64,000 nucleotides of DNA, taken from positions 1 through 64,000 of the forward strand of contig JBBSUG010000005.1 in assembly GCA_038235165.1 (NCBI GenBank), written 5' to 3'. The stretch's first letter is position 1, and each line of letters begins with the position of its first letter. This DNA is from GCA-002050365 sp038235165 (GTDB lineage Bacteria > Acidobacteriota > Blastocatellia > Pyrinomonadales > Pyrinomonadaceae). Shown piece by piece: positions 37,372 to 46,224 of the stretch. Under the pieces are notes generated by a model. The model was not told the DNA's origin and made no database searches. It was given only the letters and a program-made list of their open reading frames with translations. The position numbers and the translations under genes were made by a program.

Positions 37372-38559
37372 TTAAGAAAGAAATATATTTGACATTTTTT
37401 CGACGGCTTTCTTTAAATTATCCAGCGAAGTAGCGTAAGAAAAGCGCAAAAAGCCGTCCGCGCCAAACCCTGCGCCGTCGGTGCTGGCGATGTGCGCTTC
37501 ATTCAAAAGGAAATCCGAAATGTCACTGGAAGTTTTGAATCTCTCGCCGAGCATTTCGCGCACGTCAACGAAAGCGTAAAACGCACCTTCGGGCATCGCA
37601 CATTTGAAGCCGTTGATTTGCTGCAAAGCCGGAATCAGCCAATCGCGGCGAATTTTATATTGTTCGAGCATCGAACTAACCGCGTTTAGTGACTTTTCCG
37701 GAGTTTCGAGCGCGCGGGCGCAGGCGTATTGGACGAATGAAGTCGGATGCGAAGTCGAATGACTTTGCAATTTTGTCATTGCCCCTGACCATTCGGGAGA
37801 AGAGATCGTATATCCGATGCGCCAGCCGGTCATCGCGTAGGTTTTGGAAAACGAACCGGCGACGCAGACGTATTTCCGCAGTTCGTCCGGCAGACTCGCC
37901 GATGTGAAAACTTCGGCGGGCGGATAGGCGAAAAACAAATAACATTCGTCGGTTAAAACGTAAACTTCGTTTTCCGCACAAACTTCGACGATTTTTCTCA
38001 TTTCGAGCGGCGGAATGACGCACCCGGTCGGGTTGTTCGGCGAATTGATAATGATCAGCTTCGTTTTGTCCGTAATCGCCGCCTTAACTTGTTCGGCGGT
38101 CAGGATGAAGTCGGTTTCTTCCGTTTCGATATAAACTTGCTTCGCGCCGACGAAATTGATGATTTCCGGGAATGTCACCCAGTACGGTTTCGGAATCAAA
38201 ACCTCGTCCGACGGGTTGATTAACGTGCAAATCGCATTGAAAAGTGCTTGCTTGCCGCCGTCCGTGGCGATCACTTCCTGCGGCGTAAAACTCGTCTTGA
38301 ACTGCTGCGCGTAAAACTCGGCGATTGATTCCTGAAAAGTTTTCAGCCCCGCCGTCGGCGTGTATTTCGTCAGCCCTTTCTGTAGCCCTTCCCAGGCGAA
38401 TTCTTTAATAAATTCGGGCGTTTGAAAGTCGGGTTCGCCGACTGTCAAATCAATGATATCAAAACCCTGTTCGCGCAGATTGGCGGCGATTTGTCCGGCT
38501 TTGAGCGTTGAAGAAGGCTGCATTTTGGCGACGTTTGCGGAGACAGGGAAAGAAGTCAT
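37372..38559 (-). CDS. PLP-dependent aminotransferase (aspartate aminotransferase-like)
   Basis: 395 residues, class I/II fold-type I aminotransferase in the cytosol. SFSKTYAMTGWRIG carries the PLP lysine K239; NSPNNPTG at 172-179 and TDECY at 203-207 supply the other cofactor contacts; the C-terminal FLRFSYA has the substrate arginine. It is most like aspartate/prephenate aminotransferases of subgroup I-gamma, but substrate cannot be fixed. It has an ATG start and normal length. Confidence 0.92.
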   Translation of the reverse strand: MTSFPVSANVAKMQPSSTLKAGQIAANLREQGFDIIDLTVGEPDFQTPEFIKEFAWEGLQKGLTKYTPTAGLKTFQESIAEFYAQQFKTSFTPQEVIATDGGKQALFNAICTLINPSDEVLIPKPYWVTFPEIINFVGAKQVYIETEETDFILTAEQVKAAITDKTKLIIINSPNNPTGCVIPPLEMRKIVEVCAENEVYVLTDECYLFFAYPPAEVFTSASLPDELRKYVCVAGSFSKTYAMTGWRIGYTISSPEWSGAMTKLQSHSTSHPTSFVQYACARALETPEKSLNAVSSMLEQYKIRRDWLIPALQQINGFKCAMPEGAFYAFVDVREMLGERFKTSSDISDFLLNEAHIASTDGAGFGADGFLRFSYATSLDNLKKAVEKMSNIFLS

Positions 38560-38626
38560 AATGAATCAATGGTAAATGGAAAACCGTAAATCGTAAATGG
38601 TGAAGACACGATTAATTACCGGCAAT

Positions 38627-38935
38627 TCACAACTTTTCGAGAAATTCGACACGATTGCCGAACGGATCGCGGAACTCAAATCTCGAATAATCGGGAATCG
38701 GCACACCGTCAAGAATTTTGATGCCGCGATGTGCCAGTTTTCCGCGCCACTCCTCCAAATCGTTCACTTCGTAGGCGATGTGTACTTTCGTTTTCGTGCG
38801 GTCAAAATCTGCTTCGGTACCGATGTGAACCGGAAAACCGCCCAGTTCAAGCCAAAAACCGCCGCGATTTTTACAGCGATTCCGATTTGGAACAGTGCTT
38901 GAACTGCAATGGTAAAAATGCAGAACATCAAACAT
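38627..38935 (-). CDS. VOC (glyoxalase-like) protein, N-terminus possibly damaged
   Basis: 102 residues. The second half is a good VOC half-barrel: NRGGFWLELGGFPVHIG, HIAYEVNDLEEWRGKLAHRG, FEFRDPFGNRVEFLE with the metal-type glutamate. The first 20 residues (MFDVLHFYHCSSSTVPNRNR) do not give the usual FYxxxLGLxxIPKP strand-helix unit, and other frames carry pieces that fit it better, so one or more frameshifts near 38880-38910 are likely. It lies 13 bp downstream of coaD, same strand. Confidence 0.6.
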   Translation of the reverse strand: MFDVLHFYHCSSSTVPNRNRCKNRGGFWLELGGFPVHIGTEADFDRTKTKVHIAYEVNDLEEWRGKLAHRGIKILDGVPIPDYSRFEFRDPFGNRVEFLEKL

Positions 38936-38948
38936 AAGTTGTAAATTT

Positions 38949-39437
38949 TCATCTGATTTTGTCTCTCATTTTAGCTTCGACCAATTCGGGCACCAGTCCT
39001 TCGACGCGCCCGCCGAGCGTGAACACTTGTTTCATCAAATTTGACGAAACGTAGGAATATTCTTCCGCCGCCATCAAAAAAACCGTTTCGATGTTTGGTT
39101 CCAAACGACGATTCATCAATGCCATCCGCAATTCATATTCGTAGTCTGAAACGGCGCGAATGCCGCGGACGATTGCCTGGGCGTTTTTGCGGCGGGCAAA
39201 ATCCGCCGTCAAACCCGAAAAACTGTCCACGACCAATTCGCATTTGTCGTTTTGCAAGGCAGGCAGTATTTCTTTGATCATTTCGCATCTTTCAGCGACG
39301 GTGAACATCGGTTTTTTGTCGGGATTATTGAGAACCGCGATGATAATTTCATCAAAAAGCGGCAGACTGCGTTTGATAATGTCGAGATGCCCGTTGGTCA
39401 GCGGGTCGAATGAACCGGGAAAAATGGCGCGTCGCAT
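38949..39437 (-). CDS. coaD: Pantetheine-phosphate adenylyltransferase
   Basis: 162 residues. Converts 4'-phosphopantetheine and ATP to dephospho-CoA in coenzyme A synthesis. Nucleotidyltransferase motif GSFDPLTNGHLDII at 8-21 with the HxGH-like NGH, RGIRAVSDYEYE around 90-101, and EEYSYVSSNLMKQV near 124-137 are all intact. Start ATG. Length is normal. Confidence 0.97.
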   Translation of the reverse strand: MRRAIFPGSFDPLTNGHLDIIKRSLPLFDEIIIAVLNNPDKKPMFTVAERCEMIKEILPALQNDKCELVVDSFSGLTADFARRKNAQAIVRGIRAVSDYEYELRMALMNRRLEPNIETVFLMAAEEYSYVSSNLMKQVFTLGGRVEGLVPELVEAKMRDKIR

Positions 39438-39597
39438 AATTTTTGTCGTGGTTTAATTCAAATTGAAAAGAATCTAGAAATGTAAAATCTTGATGAAGCT
39501 AATATAATTGAAAAATCGGAATTCCGAAACCTGCAACATTTAAAAATCGGGTTCACTGTGGCATCATTGTCAAAAAAAGATAAGAGGAAAACAGCTT

Positions 39598-41406
39598 TTG
39601 AAAAAATATCAATACAAACAATTTGCAGCGACGCGGCTTTTTTTTCCGGTCGTGCGTTATTCTCCTGACGGTCAATCCGTCGGTCATATCGTCAACACGA
39701 CGGGACAGTATAATTTGTGGACGGTCAAATCGGGCGGCGGTTTTGCACGGCAGTTGACCGCTTACAGTGATAACACCGTGCGCGACTTTCAGTGGTCGCC
39801 CGACGGTCAAAAAATCACGCTGCAGGTTGATCAAAACGGCGACGAATTTCACCAAATATCAATTCTACCGGCACAGGGCGGATGGGCGGAAAACATCACT
39901 GACGCTCCGCAGGCGCAGCATTCGCTCGCCGATTGGTCGCCCGATGGAAAGTTTTTGGCATTCGCGGCGAATGACCGCAACCCGGTGGAAATGGATGTCA
40001 TTATTTACGACACGGCGACGGCTGAAACGCGCCGTCCGATGCCGACTGGAGCGCGGTTTTACCCGGCTTCGTGGTCGCCAGACGGTCGGCTGTTGCTGGT
40101 CGCCGAATTTATTAGCAATACCGCCCAAAAAGTTCATATTTTGAATGTTCAAAGCGGCGAAATAATCAATGCCACACCGGACGAAGGCTTATTTTCGCCG
40201 GGACCATGGTCGGCGGACGGCGGCGGTTTCTACATTTTTACCAGTTTCGAGCGCGAATACATCGGGTTGGCGTTTTACGATTTGGAAACTAACCAACGGG
40301 ATTGGGTGGAAACGCCGGAACACGACATAGAAAACGCAGTCATTTCAAGAAACAACGTCTTGGTGTGGAGCGTCAACGACAACGGCGCGTCGAAACTTTA
40401 CGGGCGCGATTTAAATTCCAAAAGGGAATTGACGATGCCCGATTTGCCGTTGTGCGTCGTCGCCGGAATGGACATCGCGCCGGACGGAACGCGGCTCGCT
40501 TTCACATTGACGCGACCGACCGAAGCGTCGAATCTTTACGAACTCGAACTGGCGACCGCCAAAATCAAAGCGTTGAGCCAGAGTATGCTCGGCGGCATCA
40601 CGCCCGAAGACTTGATCGAACCGTCAGCCGTTTTTTACCCGTCGTTTGACGAACGCCAAATTCCGGCGTGGCTGTATCGTCCCGAAGGCGCGGGCAAATT
40701 TCCGGTCGTGCTGTCAATTCACGGCGGACCCGAAGCGCAGGAACGAACGCAGTATAATTACAACGGTTTGTATCAATTTTTGCTCAGTCGCGGCATCGGT
40801 ATTCTCGCGCCGAATATTCGCGGTTCGACGGGGTATGGTTTGAGTTATCAAAAACTGATTCACCGCGATTGGGGCGGCGACGAATTGAAAGACATCGAAG
40901 GTGCGGCGAAATATCTCGACTCGCTCGATTGGGTTGATCCCGAACGGCTCGCCGTATTCGGCGGCAGTTTCGGCGGATTTGCGGCATTGAGCGCGGCGGC
41001 GCGGCTGCCGCAATATTGGGCGTGTGCCGTGGATATTGTCGGTCCGGCAAATTTACTGACATTCGTGCAGTCCGTTCCCCCCCATTGGCGACCGATGATA
41101 AAAAGCTGGGTCGGCGATTATGAAGAAGACCGCGATTTTTTAATCGAGCGTTCGCCGATCACTTACGTCGAGCAAATCCGCGCCCCGCTGCTCGTCATTC
41201 AGGGTGCCAAAGACCCGCGTGTCGTCAAGGCGGAGAGCGACCAGATGGTTGAACTCATCCGGCAGAACGGCGGCGATGTCGAATATTACGTTGATGAAAA
41301 CGAAGGTCACGGCGCGACAAGACGCGAAAATTCGATCAAGTGGATGGAACTAGTTGCAGATTTTTTAGTGGCGCAGCTTCTCAATGCAGGAACCCGCACG
41401 GAATAA
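39598..41406 (+). CDS. S9 family prolyl oligopeptidase-like peptidase
   Basis: 602 residues, no signal peptide. The N-terminal seven-bladed propeller shows TolB/WD40-like repeats (VRYSPDGQSVGHIV, FQWSPDGQKITL, ADWSPDGKFLAFA, ASWSPDGRLLLVA). The C-terminal alpha/beta-hydrolase has GGSFGG with Ser457, Asp539 (GAKDPRV) and His571 (EGHG), a complete triad. Start is TTG with GAGG 10 bp upstream; no ATG is near. The last nine residues (LLNAGTRTE) are encoded by a repeat that supplies the stop codon, so the native C-terminus may have been different. Confidence 0.93.
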   Translation: MKKYQYKQFAATRLFFPVVRYSPDGQSVGHIVNTTGQYNLWTVKSGGGFARQLTAYSDNTVRDFQWSPDGQKITLQVDQNGDEFHQISILPAQGGWAENITDAPQAQHSLADWSPDGKFLAFAANDRNPVEMDVIIYDTATAETRRPMPTGARFYPASWSPDGRLLLVAEFISNTAQKVHILNVQSGEIINATPDEGLFSPGPWSADGGGFYIFTSFEREYIGLAFYDLETNQRDWVETPEHDIENAVISRNNVLVWSVNDNGASKLYGRDLNSKRELTMPDLPLCVVAGMDIAPDGTRLAFTLTRPTEASNLYELELATAKIKALSQSMLGGITPEDLIEPSAVFYPSFDERQIPAWLYRPEGAGKFPVVLSIHGGPEAQERTQYNYNGLYQFLLSRGIGILAPNIRGSTGYGLSYQKLIHRDWGGDELKDIEGAAKYLDSLDWVDPERLAVFGGSFGGFAALSAAARLPQYWACAVDIVGPANLLTFVQSVPPHWRPMIKSWVGDYEEDRDFLIERSPITYVEQIRAPLLVIQGAKDPRVVKAESDQMVELIRQNGGDVEYYVDENEGHGATRRENSIKWMELVADFLVAQLLNAGTRTE

Positions 41407-41484
41407 AGGTGTGAGAAATGCGGAAACCCGCACGGAGTAAGGGTGAGACGTTCGACATCCTTACTCCGTGCGGGTTCCTGCATT
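41383..41484. repeat. Three-copy repeat over the peptidase 3' end
   Basis: A unit of about 26 bp (core AACCCGCACGGAGTAAGG) occurs at 41383-41409 and 41418-41444 as direct copies and at 41459-41484 inverted. The outer copies form a strong hairpin that can end transcription from both sides. The first copy overlaps the last codons and stop of the S9 peptidase. Confidence 0.85.
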
Positions 41485-41494
41485 AAAAGAAAAT

Positions 41495-43024
41495 CTAATT
41501 TTTATTCTCAATTTCGTCAACCTTCGAGTCTTTAACTTCAGTGTTAAATTTACGATAATTTGACGATTTGACAATTTGGTTGACGTTGATGCCTTTGACG
41601 AGCAGCACTTTGACAGATAAGTTGATGTCGGCGGTAGATGGTAGCCAGATTTCGTCGCCGACGCGCTCTTGTTCGAGCGTGAACGATGCTCCTTTTTTCA
41701 AATTAGCGAGCAGTCCGCCGCCGATTTTGAAGTTGTCGAACAGAACGGCTTCGATGCGGGCGGCTTGTTTGTCTTTTTCGTCAATCCACATCACGCCGCC
41801 GACTTTGCCGAAAAATTTGAGGAAACTTTTCGCGTTTTTAAAATCGAAATTCGGATTCGGCTCAAAATCGAAAACGATCACGTCGCGTCCGCGAAATCGT
41901 TCACGGCGCGGATTGATCAAACTCGATGCCCGCAGCAGTTCGGCGGTCGAGATGCGGCGGTTTTCATCGTTCGGCGTGTCATTTTCCGGTGATTTGGCGG
42001 CTTTTGCTTCGCGTTTGGCAATGTCTTTTTCGATTTCGGCGACGCGCTTCTGGACGTTTTTGTCCTCGTCTTTCTGGTCGTTTTCGTTCAGCGGTTTGCC
42101 GTTTTTTTCGACCAGACGGCGGATACGGTTGCCTTTGTAAAACGAAAGCTGAAATGTTTCCGATTCGGTTTCGCGCAAAATGCCGTCTTTGCCGAGTTCG
42201 CGGCTGATGATTTTTTGCGTGTAAGAATAATTGTCCAGAATCGCATCAACTTTATCTTCATTCGCCTGCACATCGCCCAAAAGTTTGGCGATGTCGGGCA
42301 GCGGTTCACCGGAAACTTTCGGGAAATCGAAATTTGAATCGGCGATTTGCAGATTGTGTTTGATTTCGTCGAGTTTTATTTCATAACGGTCTTCGCCGAT
42401 TTTTTCGTTGATCGTAAAAGGTTCGCTGATGCCGTCCACCACACGGTAATCGCTGTAATCAAAAATTTTGCTCACTTCACCGGCGGGAATTTCTTCACGA
42501 ACAAGCAGATTCGCCGCCGCGTCGAAATATAATTTTATTCGGACGTTTTTGGCAGTCGTCAAAATAACCGCATTCGTCGGTTTCCCGTTGATATTGACCT
42601 GACCGCCGGAAGTAATTTTCGATTTGTCCTTTTTGTAATTGAGCCAGAGATTGTTGCGATAATAAGTTTCCGCTTGAAAATCGCGGCTTGCGTCGCCGGT
42701 CAGCGTTCGCAAACCGTCACGCGAATCGCGCCGCCAGCCGGATTTCCCATTGTAGCCCGTCTCGGTTTCAAAACCCTCAATATCAAATTTGACGTTATAA
42801 AAATTAGGCGTTTCCGTTTGCGTCTGATAACGTCCAACAGTGTTATCCTTCAAACGGGTAATTGTGCCGGTTTTTTGGAAAGATTTATAGTTTCGCAAAA
42901 TCTTTTCGCCACCCAACGCTTTATTCGCCTGCGCCAAAACTTTACCCGGCGACTGTGCCGCGCCGTAGGTCGCAAATACGAGAAAAGCGAAAAATACAAT
43001 TGATAAAACTCTTTTGTAGCCCAT
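41495..43024 (-). CDS. Exported LolA-like protein with central charged insert
   Basis: 509 residues. The signal peptide ends GAAQ. The first half (LAQANKALGGEKILRNYKSF to DFPKVSGEPLPD) has the outer-membrane lipoprotein-sorting (LolA/LolB-like) half-barrel pattern seen in many acidobacterial proteins. A lysine/glutamate-rich linker (about 310-350) joins a second beta-rich domain (FRGRDVIVFDFEPNPNFDFK, GGVMWIDEKDKQAARIEAVL). It is last of four co-oriented genes from dusB. Possible lipid or lipoprotein binding is an inference from fold. Confidence 0.7.
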   Translation of the reverse strand: MGYKRVLSIVFFAFLVFATYGAAQSPGKVLAQANKALGGEKILRNYKSFQKTGTITRLKDNTVGRYQTQTETPNFYNVKFDIEGFETETGYNGKSGWRRDSRDGLRTLTGDASRDFQAETYYRNNLWLNYKKDKSKITSGGQVNINGKPTNAVILTTAKNVRIKLYFDAAANLLVREEIPAGEVSKIFDYSDYRVVDGISEPFTINEKIGEDRYEIKLDEIKHNLQIADSNFDFPKVSGEPLPDIAKLLGDVQANEDKVDAILDNYSYTQKIISRELGKDGILRETESETFQLSFYKGNRIRRLVEKNGKPLNENDQKDEDKNVQKRVAEIEKDIAKREAKAAKSPENDTPNDENRRISTAELLRASSLINPRRERFRGRDVIVFDFEPNPNFDFKNAKSFLKFFGKVGGVMWIDEKDKQAARIEAVLFDNFKIGGGLLANLKKGASFTLEQERVGDEIWLPSTADINLSVKVLLVKGINVNQIVKSSNYRKFNTEVKDSKVDEIENKN

Positions 43025-43073
43025 AGTTTGAAAAATGCTTCTTTTTTACCATTAACGATTTACAAACCATCAT

Positions 43074-43535
43074 CTACGGAATTATTTCCTGAATCGCCGC
43101 TTCGAAAATTTCAACTTTTCGCTTTGCCTGTTTTACTTCCGTCCGGTCGTCGGTATATTTATTTTGTAGATTTGCAAATTCAAGCTGCAATTCGACTTTC
43201 CGCAGCACTAATTTTCCCAACGCTTCCGATAATTTTGATGCTTCGGCGGGACTGACCGACAAAATTCTGTTCGTTTCCTTTTTCAAAAAAACGAGTTCGG
43301 CGCGAAGCTGCTTGATCTTTGGAAATTCCTCTTTGTATTCGATCAATAAATCTTCGAGTTCGGCGGTCGCTTCGGTTCGCCGCAGCAGAATGGCGGCGTA
43401 GGCGGGCGATGACTTTATCACCTGAGCAACTACTCTGGTCGGCAGCGGGTCGGGCTTCGGGTTGGTTTGCGCTAAATCGGCGACGGTTACAAACAAAAGC
43501 AGGACAAATATTGAAGCGAATTTTTTTAATGACAT
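43074..43535 (-). CDS. Exported coiled-coil protein
   Basis: 153 residues. The signal peptide ends DLAQ. The rest is almost wholly helical with heptad spacing (ELEDLLIEYKEEFPKIKQLR, RKVELQLEFANLQNKYTDDR). No known family. It sits between two LolA-like genes, 9 bp after the upstream one, so it probably acts with them in the envelope. Confidence 0.65.
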   Translation of the reverse strand: MSLKKFASIFVLLLFVTVADLAQTNPKPDPLPTRVVAQVIKSSPAYAAILLRRTEATAELEDLLIEYKEEFPKIKQLRAELVFLKKETNRILSVSPAEASKLSEALGKLVLRKVELQLEFANLQNKYTDDRTEVKQAKRKVEIFEAAIQEIIP

Positions 43536-43544
43536 AAAGGCAAA

Positions 43545-44381
43545 TTAATTTATTTCGGCATCGAATGTAGAATCGGCGATTTTTTGGTCAAAAGCGAATT
43601 CGTTCAAATCGAAAGTCCATTTGATTTCGTTGGAACCGTTTTGTCCGTTGACCGAATACAAGATGCGATATTTGTGCGGCAGTATCAGCCCTTTTTCGGC
43701 TTTAAAGTCGGCAAAATCTTCCGTTACTTTTATCCTCGTTTCGCTGAATCTGCTTGACTGGTCGGGACTCGTGCCGATCCCGGCGGAAGATGTGCGTTTA
43801 TATTCGGTGCGAACGTGCCGGAAAGTTTCCGCGTCGAAATAAAGCGTGATGGCGACATCGCTTTTCGCCGCGTAACCGAGCGCATATACATCTTTTCCGT
43901 CAATTTTTTTCCTTCCCTCGGAAGTCAGTTTAACCTTTTTATCTTTTAAATCGAGCAACGCCCAAGAAGTTGAAAGCGTTCCCCCGAATAAGCTCTCCTG
44001 AAGCACCACGTCATTAGTCACGACGAAATTACCGAGAATCGAACGAACGCCGTTGCGAACAAAAGCGACTTTTGCCTTGCTGCCGTCAAAGCTGAATTTT
44101 TCCTGTGAATAATCGAGCGCGTTCAAATTCAATCCCCAAAACATTTTATTGTCAGCGGAAGCCAGCACTATTCTGCCCTGTGACGGAAGATTTTTGGGCG
44201 TAATGAATTCGACATCGGCATTGCCGACGATGATACGGCTGGTGTTTTTTGCCCGGGCTGCCGCCGTGCCGATTGACTCCAGATGTTTTGCCAAAATATC
44301 TTCCGGGGTCATTTTTTGCGAGAATGCCGATGATGCAAGTGCCAGAAACGCCAGCAGCGTGAAGATTTGTAATTTTTTCAT
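43545..44381 (-). CDS. Exported LolA-like protein
   Basis: 278 residues. The signal peptide ends SAFSQ. A single LolA/LolB-like beta domain: TPEDILAKHLESIGTAAARA, LYFDAETFRHVRTEYKRTSS and the closing FDLNEFAFDQKIADSTFDAE. It is similar in plan to the first half of the 509-residue protein two genes downstream, suggesting duplication. It starts 28 bp after dusB. Confidence 0.7.
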   Translation of the reverse strand: MKKLQIFTLLAFLALASSAFSQKMTPEDILAKHLESIGTAAARAKNTSRIIVGNADVEFITPKNLPSQGRIVLASADNKMFWGLNLNALDYSQEKFSFDGSKAKVAFVRNGVRSILGNFVVTNDVVLQESLFGGTLSTSWALLDLKDKKVKLTSEGRKKIDGKDVYALGYAAKSDVAITLYFDAETFRHVRTEYKRTSSAGIGTSPDQSSRFSETRIKVTEDFADFKAEKGLILPHKYRILYSVNGQNGSNEIKWTFDLNEFAFDQKIADSTFDAEIN

Positions 44382-44409
44382 TTGTTAGTTCCTATTGTCT
44401 CAAAAAAAT

Positions 44410-45516
44410 TTAACTGAAGTTTGCCGCCATAACCGGGTTTTGTTCGGGAGCGCAACTTAAATCTTCAGTCTCCCCGACATCACACGAATTAAATTCCAGG
44501 TCTTGGTCGGCTTCGATTGTGCCGTCGCCGAAAGTTTCGCTTTCGGTCAGCGTTGCAAAATAAATGCCGATGTTGTCAAGAATTTCCTGCGGCGAATGCG
44601 AATGATAAAGCGTTTGGCGAAACTGCGCGCCGCCGACCAAACCCTTGGTAAATTGTCCGGCGAGCTGCTTCATTTTACCGAGTGCGGGCAGTTCCGGCAT
44701 ATCTTCGCGCAGAAGGTCGAAAAATTCGAGCAGCACGGCTTGTTTGTCGGTAAATGACGGCTGAAACGGTTTGCGTCCTTCGATCACATCATTAATCTGC
44801 CGAAAAATCCACGGGTTCTGCATCGCGCCGCGCCCAATCAAAATGCCGTCGCATTTTGTTTCATTAAATTTTTCGAGCGCAAATTTAATCGTCGTGACAT
44901 CACCGTTGCCGGAGACGGGAATCGAAACAGCATCTTTGACGGCGGCGATAATATCCCAATTCGCCTCGCCTTTGTAACCCTGATCGCGGGTTCTGCCGTG
45001 AACCTGAATGTGTTCTACGCCGCACTGTTCCGCCATTTTCGCCACCTCGACCGCGTTGATCGTCGCTTCGGTATAACCCGTGCGAATTTTCAAAGTCAGC
45101 GGAATCGAGATTGATTTTTTAATCTCTTTCAGTATAGTTTCCAGATTCGGTAAATCTTTTAGCAATCCCGAACCGCCGCCTTTTTTGACAACCTTCGGCG
45201 CGGGACAACCGCAGTTAACGTCAAGAATATCCGCGCCGATTTCTTCCGCCATCTCCGCGCCCAATGCCATTCTGGTCACTTCGCCGCCGAAAATCTGCAC
45301 GGCATACGGGCGTTCTTCCTCGTCAAACCGCATCTGCCGTTTGGCTTTCGGATTGTGACGTGTCAAACCTTCGACCGAAATAAATTCGGATACGGACAAA
45401 CCGACACCTCCGCGCCGCTTGATCAGACGGCGAAATGTGTAATCCGTCACTCCCGCCATCGGCGATAAAATTAACGGCGGATTGATTTCGATATTTCTAA
45501 TTGCAAAAGGTTTCAT
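44410..45516 (-). CDS. dusB: tRNA-dihydrouridine synthase B
   Basis: 368 residues. Flavin enzyme that reduces uridine in the tRNA D-loop. SPMAGVTDYTFRRL at 18-31 binds FMN; the catalytic cysteine is C104 in DVNCGCPAPKV; KIRTG and VHGRTRDQGYKGEANW are typical. The C-terminus has about 30 extra acidic residues with two cysteines (FNSCDVGETEDLSCAPEQNP) that the family usually lacks. Start ATG. Confidence 0.93.
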   Translation of the reverse strand: MKPFAIRNIEINPPLILSPMAGVTDYTFRRLIKRRGGVGLSVSEFISVEGLTRHNPKAKRQMRFDEEERPYAVQIFGGEVTRMALGAEMAEEIGADILDVNCGCPAPKVVKKGGGSGLLKDLPNLETILKEIKKSISIPLTLKIRTGYTEATINAVEVAKMAEQCGVEHIQVHGRTRDQGYKGEANWDIIAAVKDAVSIPVSGNGDVTTIKFALEKFNETKCDGILIGRGAMQNPWIFRQINDVIEGRKPFQPSFTDKQAVLLEFFDLLREDMPELPALGKMKQLAGQFTKGLVGGAQFRQTLYHSHSPQEILDNIGIYFATLTESETFGDGTIEADQDLEFNSCDVGETEDLSCAPEQNPVMAANFS

Positions 45517-45559
45517 CTGTTGAAATTTATTTTACAGATTTTTACAAAATAACGAAATC

Positions 45560-45678
45560 ACGGGAGAGTAAGCATTCCTGTCTGCTCATAAAAAATTAAC
45601 TAACTACAAGTCATTGAAATAGTGCAAACAAGAATGATGACACTCCTTTTTTGCTGACACTCCCTTTTACTCTCCCGT
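45560..45678. repeat. Small element with 12-bp terminal inverted repeats
   Basis: ACGGGAGAGTAA at 45560-45571 and its exact inverse TTACTCTCCCGT at 45667-45678 bound a 119-bp segment that contains two near-copies of TGACACTCCTTTT. No target duplication is clear. It may be a tiny mobile relic or a long-range hairpin. Confidence 0.4.
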
Positions 45679-45722
45679 TTTTATAATTTCCATCGCCTTG
45701 ACCGACACCGTACAAACTCTCA

Positions 45723-45965
45723 TTAACAAATCAATAACAAATCAATGATCTGTTTTTTCTGAATTTGCAGCGGTTCGAATTCGATAAATCCGGTGAGAAG
45801 TTCGTCGAGTTGCGCGTCATTTTCAAGCGGAACACCCAAAACCTTTTGATTTTCTTGATACAGCACGACGCGGTTTGAATATTCAAAAAGAATATTGACG
45901 AGCGGATGACCTTCATCAATTTTTAGAAGCTGATTATAATAGTTGTTGATGAGTTGTTTGGACAC
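45723..45965 (-). CDS. Hypothetical ORF cut by a repeat element
   Basis: 80 residues from a GTG (SKQLINNYYNQLLKIDEGHP, NRVVLYQENQKVLGVPLEND, LLTGFIEFEPLQIQKKQIID). Composition looks protein-like. The frame stays open upstream only to a TGA inside the MITE-like element at 45982, so this is probably the 3' part of a gene whose start was displaced by the insertion. Not recognised. No ribosome site. Confidence 0.35.
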   Translation of the reverse strand: MSKQLINNYYNQLLKIDEGHPLVNILFEYSNRVVLYQENQKVLGVPLENDAQLDELLTGFIEFEPLQIQKKQIIDLLLIC

Positions 45966-45981
45966 AAACTTTAACCAAATT

Positions 45982-46216
45982 GGAGCGCGGAAGTCTCATC
46001 CGCTTCAACGAGCGAAGCAAAGTTGAACACGTTGTCAGTGTAGTTTAAATGGATGAACGCCTTCAATATCTCGCCGCATCTTGCGTTATCAGTTAATTTC
46101 AAATAGAGAACGCATTCAACGGCTTGCTGCGCCGTGATATCAGTTAAGTTCACATAAGAGGACGTATTCAACGCCTCGCTGCGCTGGCGTTGAAGCGGAC
46201 GGGACTTCCGCGCTCC
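45982..46216. mobile_element. MITE-like palindromic element, copy 1
   Basis: 235 bp with 29-bp imperfect terminal inverted repeats that begin GGAGCGCGGAAGTC. The inside holds a tandem duplication of a block of about 50 bp (ATCAGTTAA...CGCATTCAACG). It carries no coding capacity of its own. It starts 8 bp after the TAG stop of the J-domain gene. Two relatives lie at 56525 and 62067. Confidence 0.8.
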
Positions 46217-46224
46217 GACGGAAG

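Noticed and set aside
37206..37433. Plus-strand 75-codon frame between the ECF sigma and aminotransferase genes
   Set aside because: Overlaps the aminotransferase 3' end, no ribosome site, no similarity that I recognise.
45971..46171. 66-codon frame inside MITE-like copy 1
   Set aside because: It lies within the repeat, follows its internal duplication and is not kept in the other two copies.
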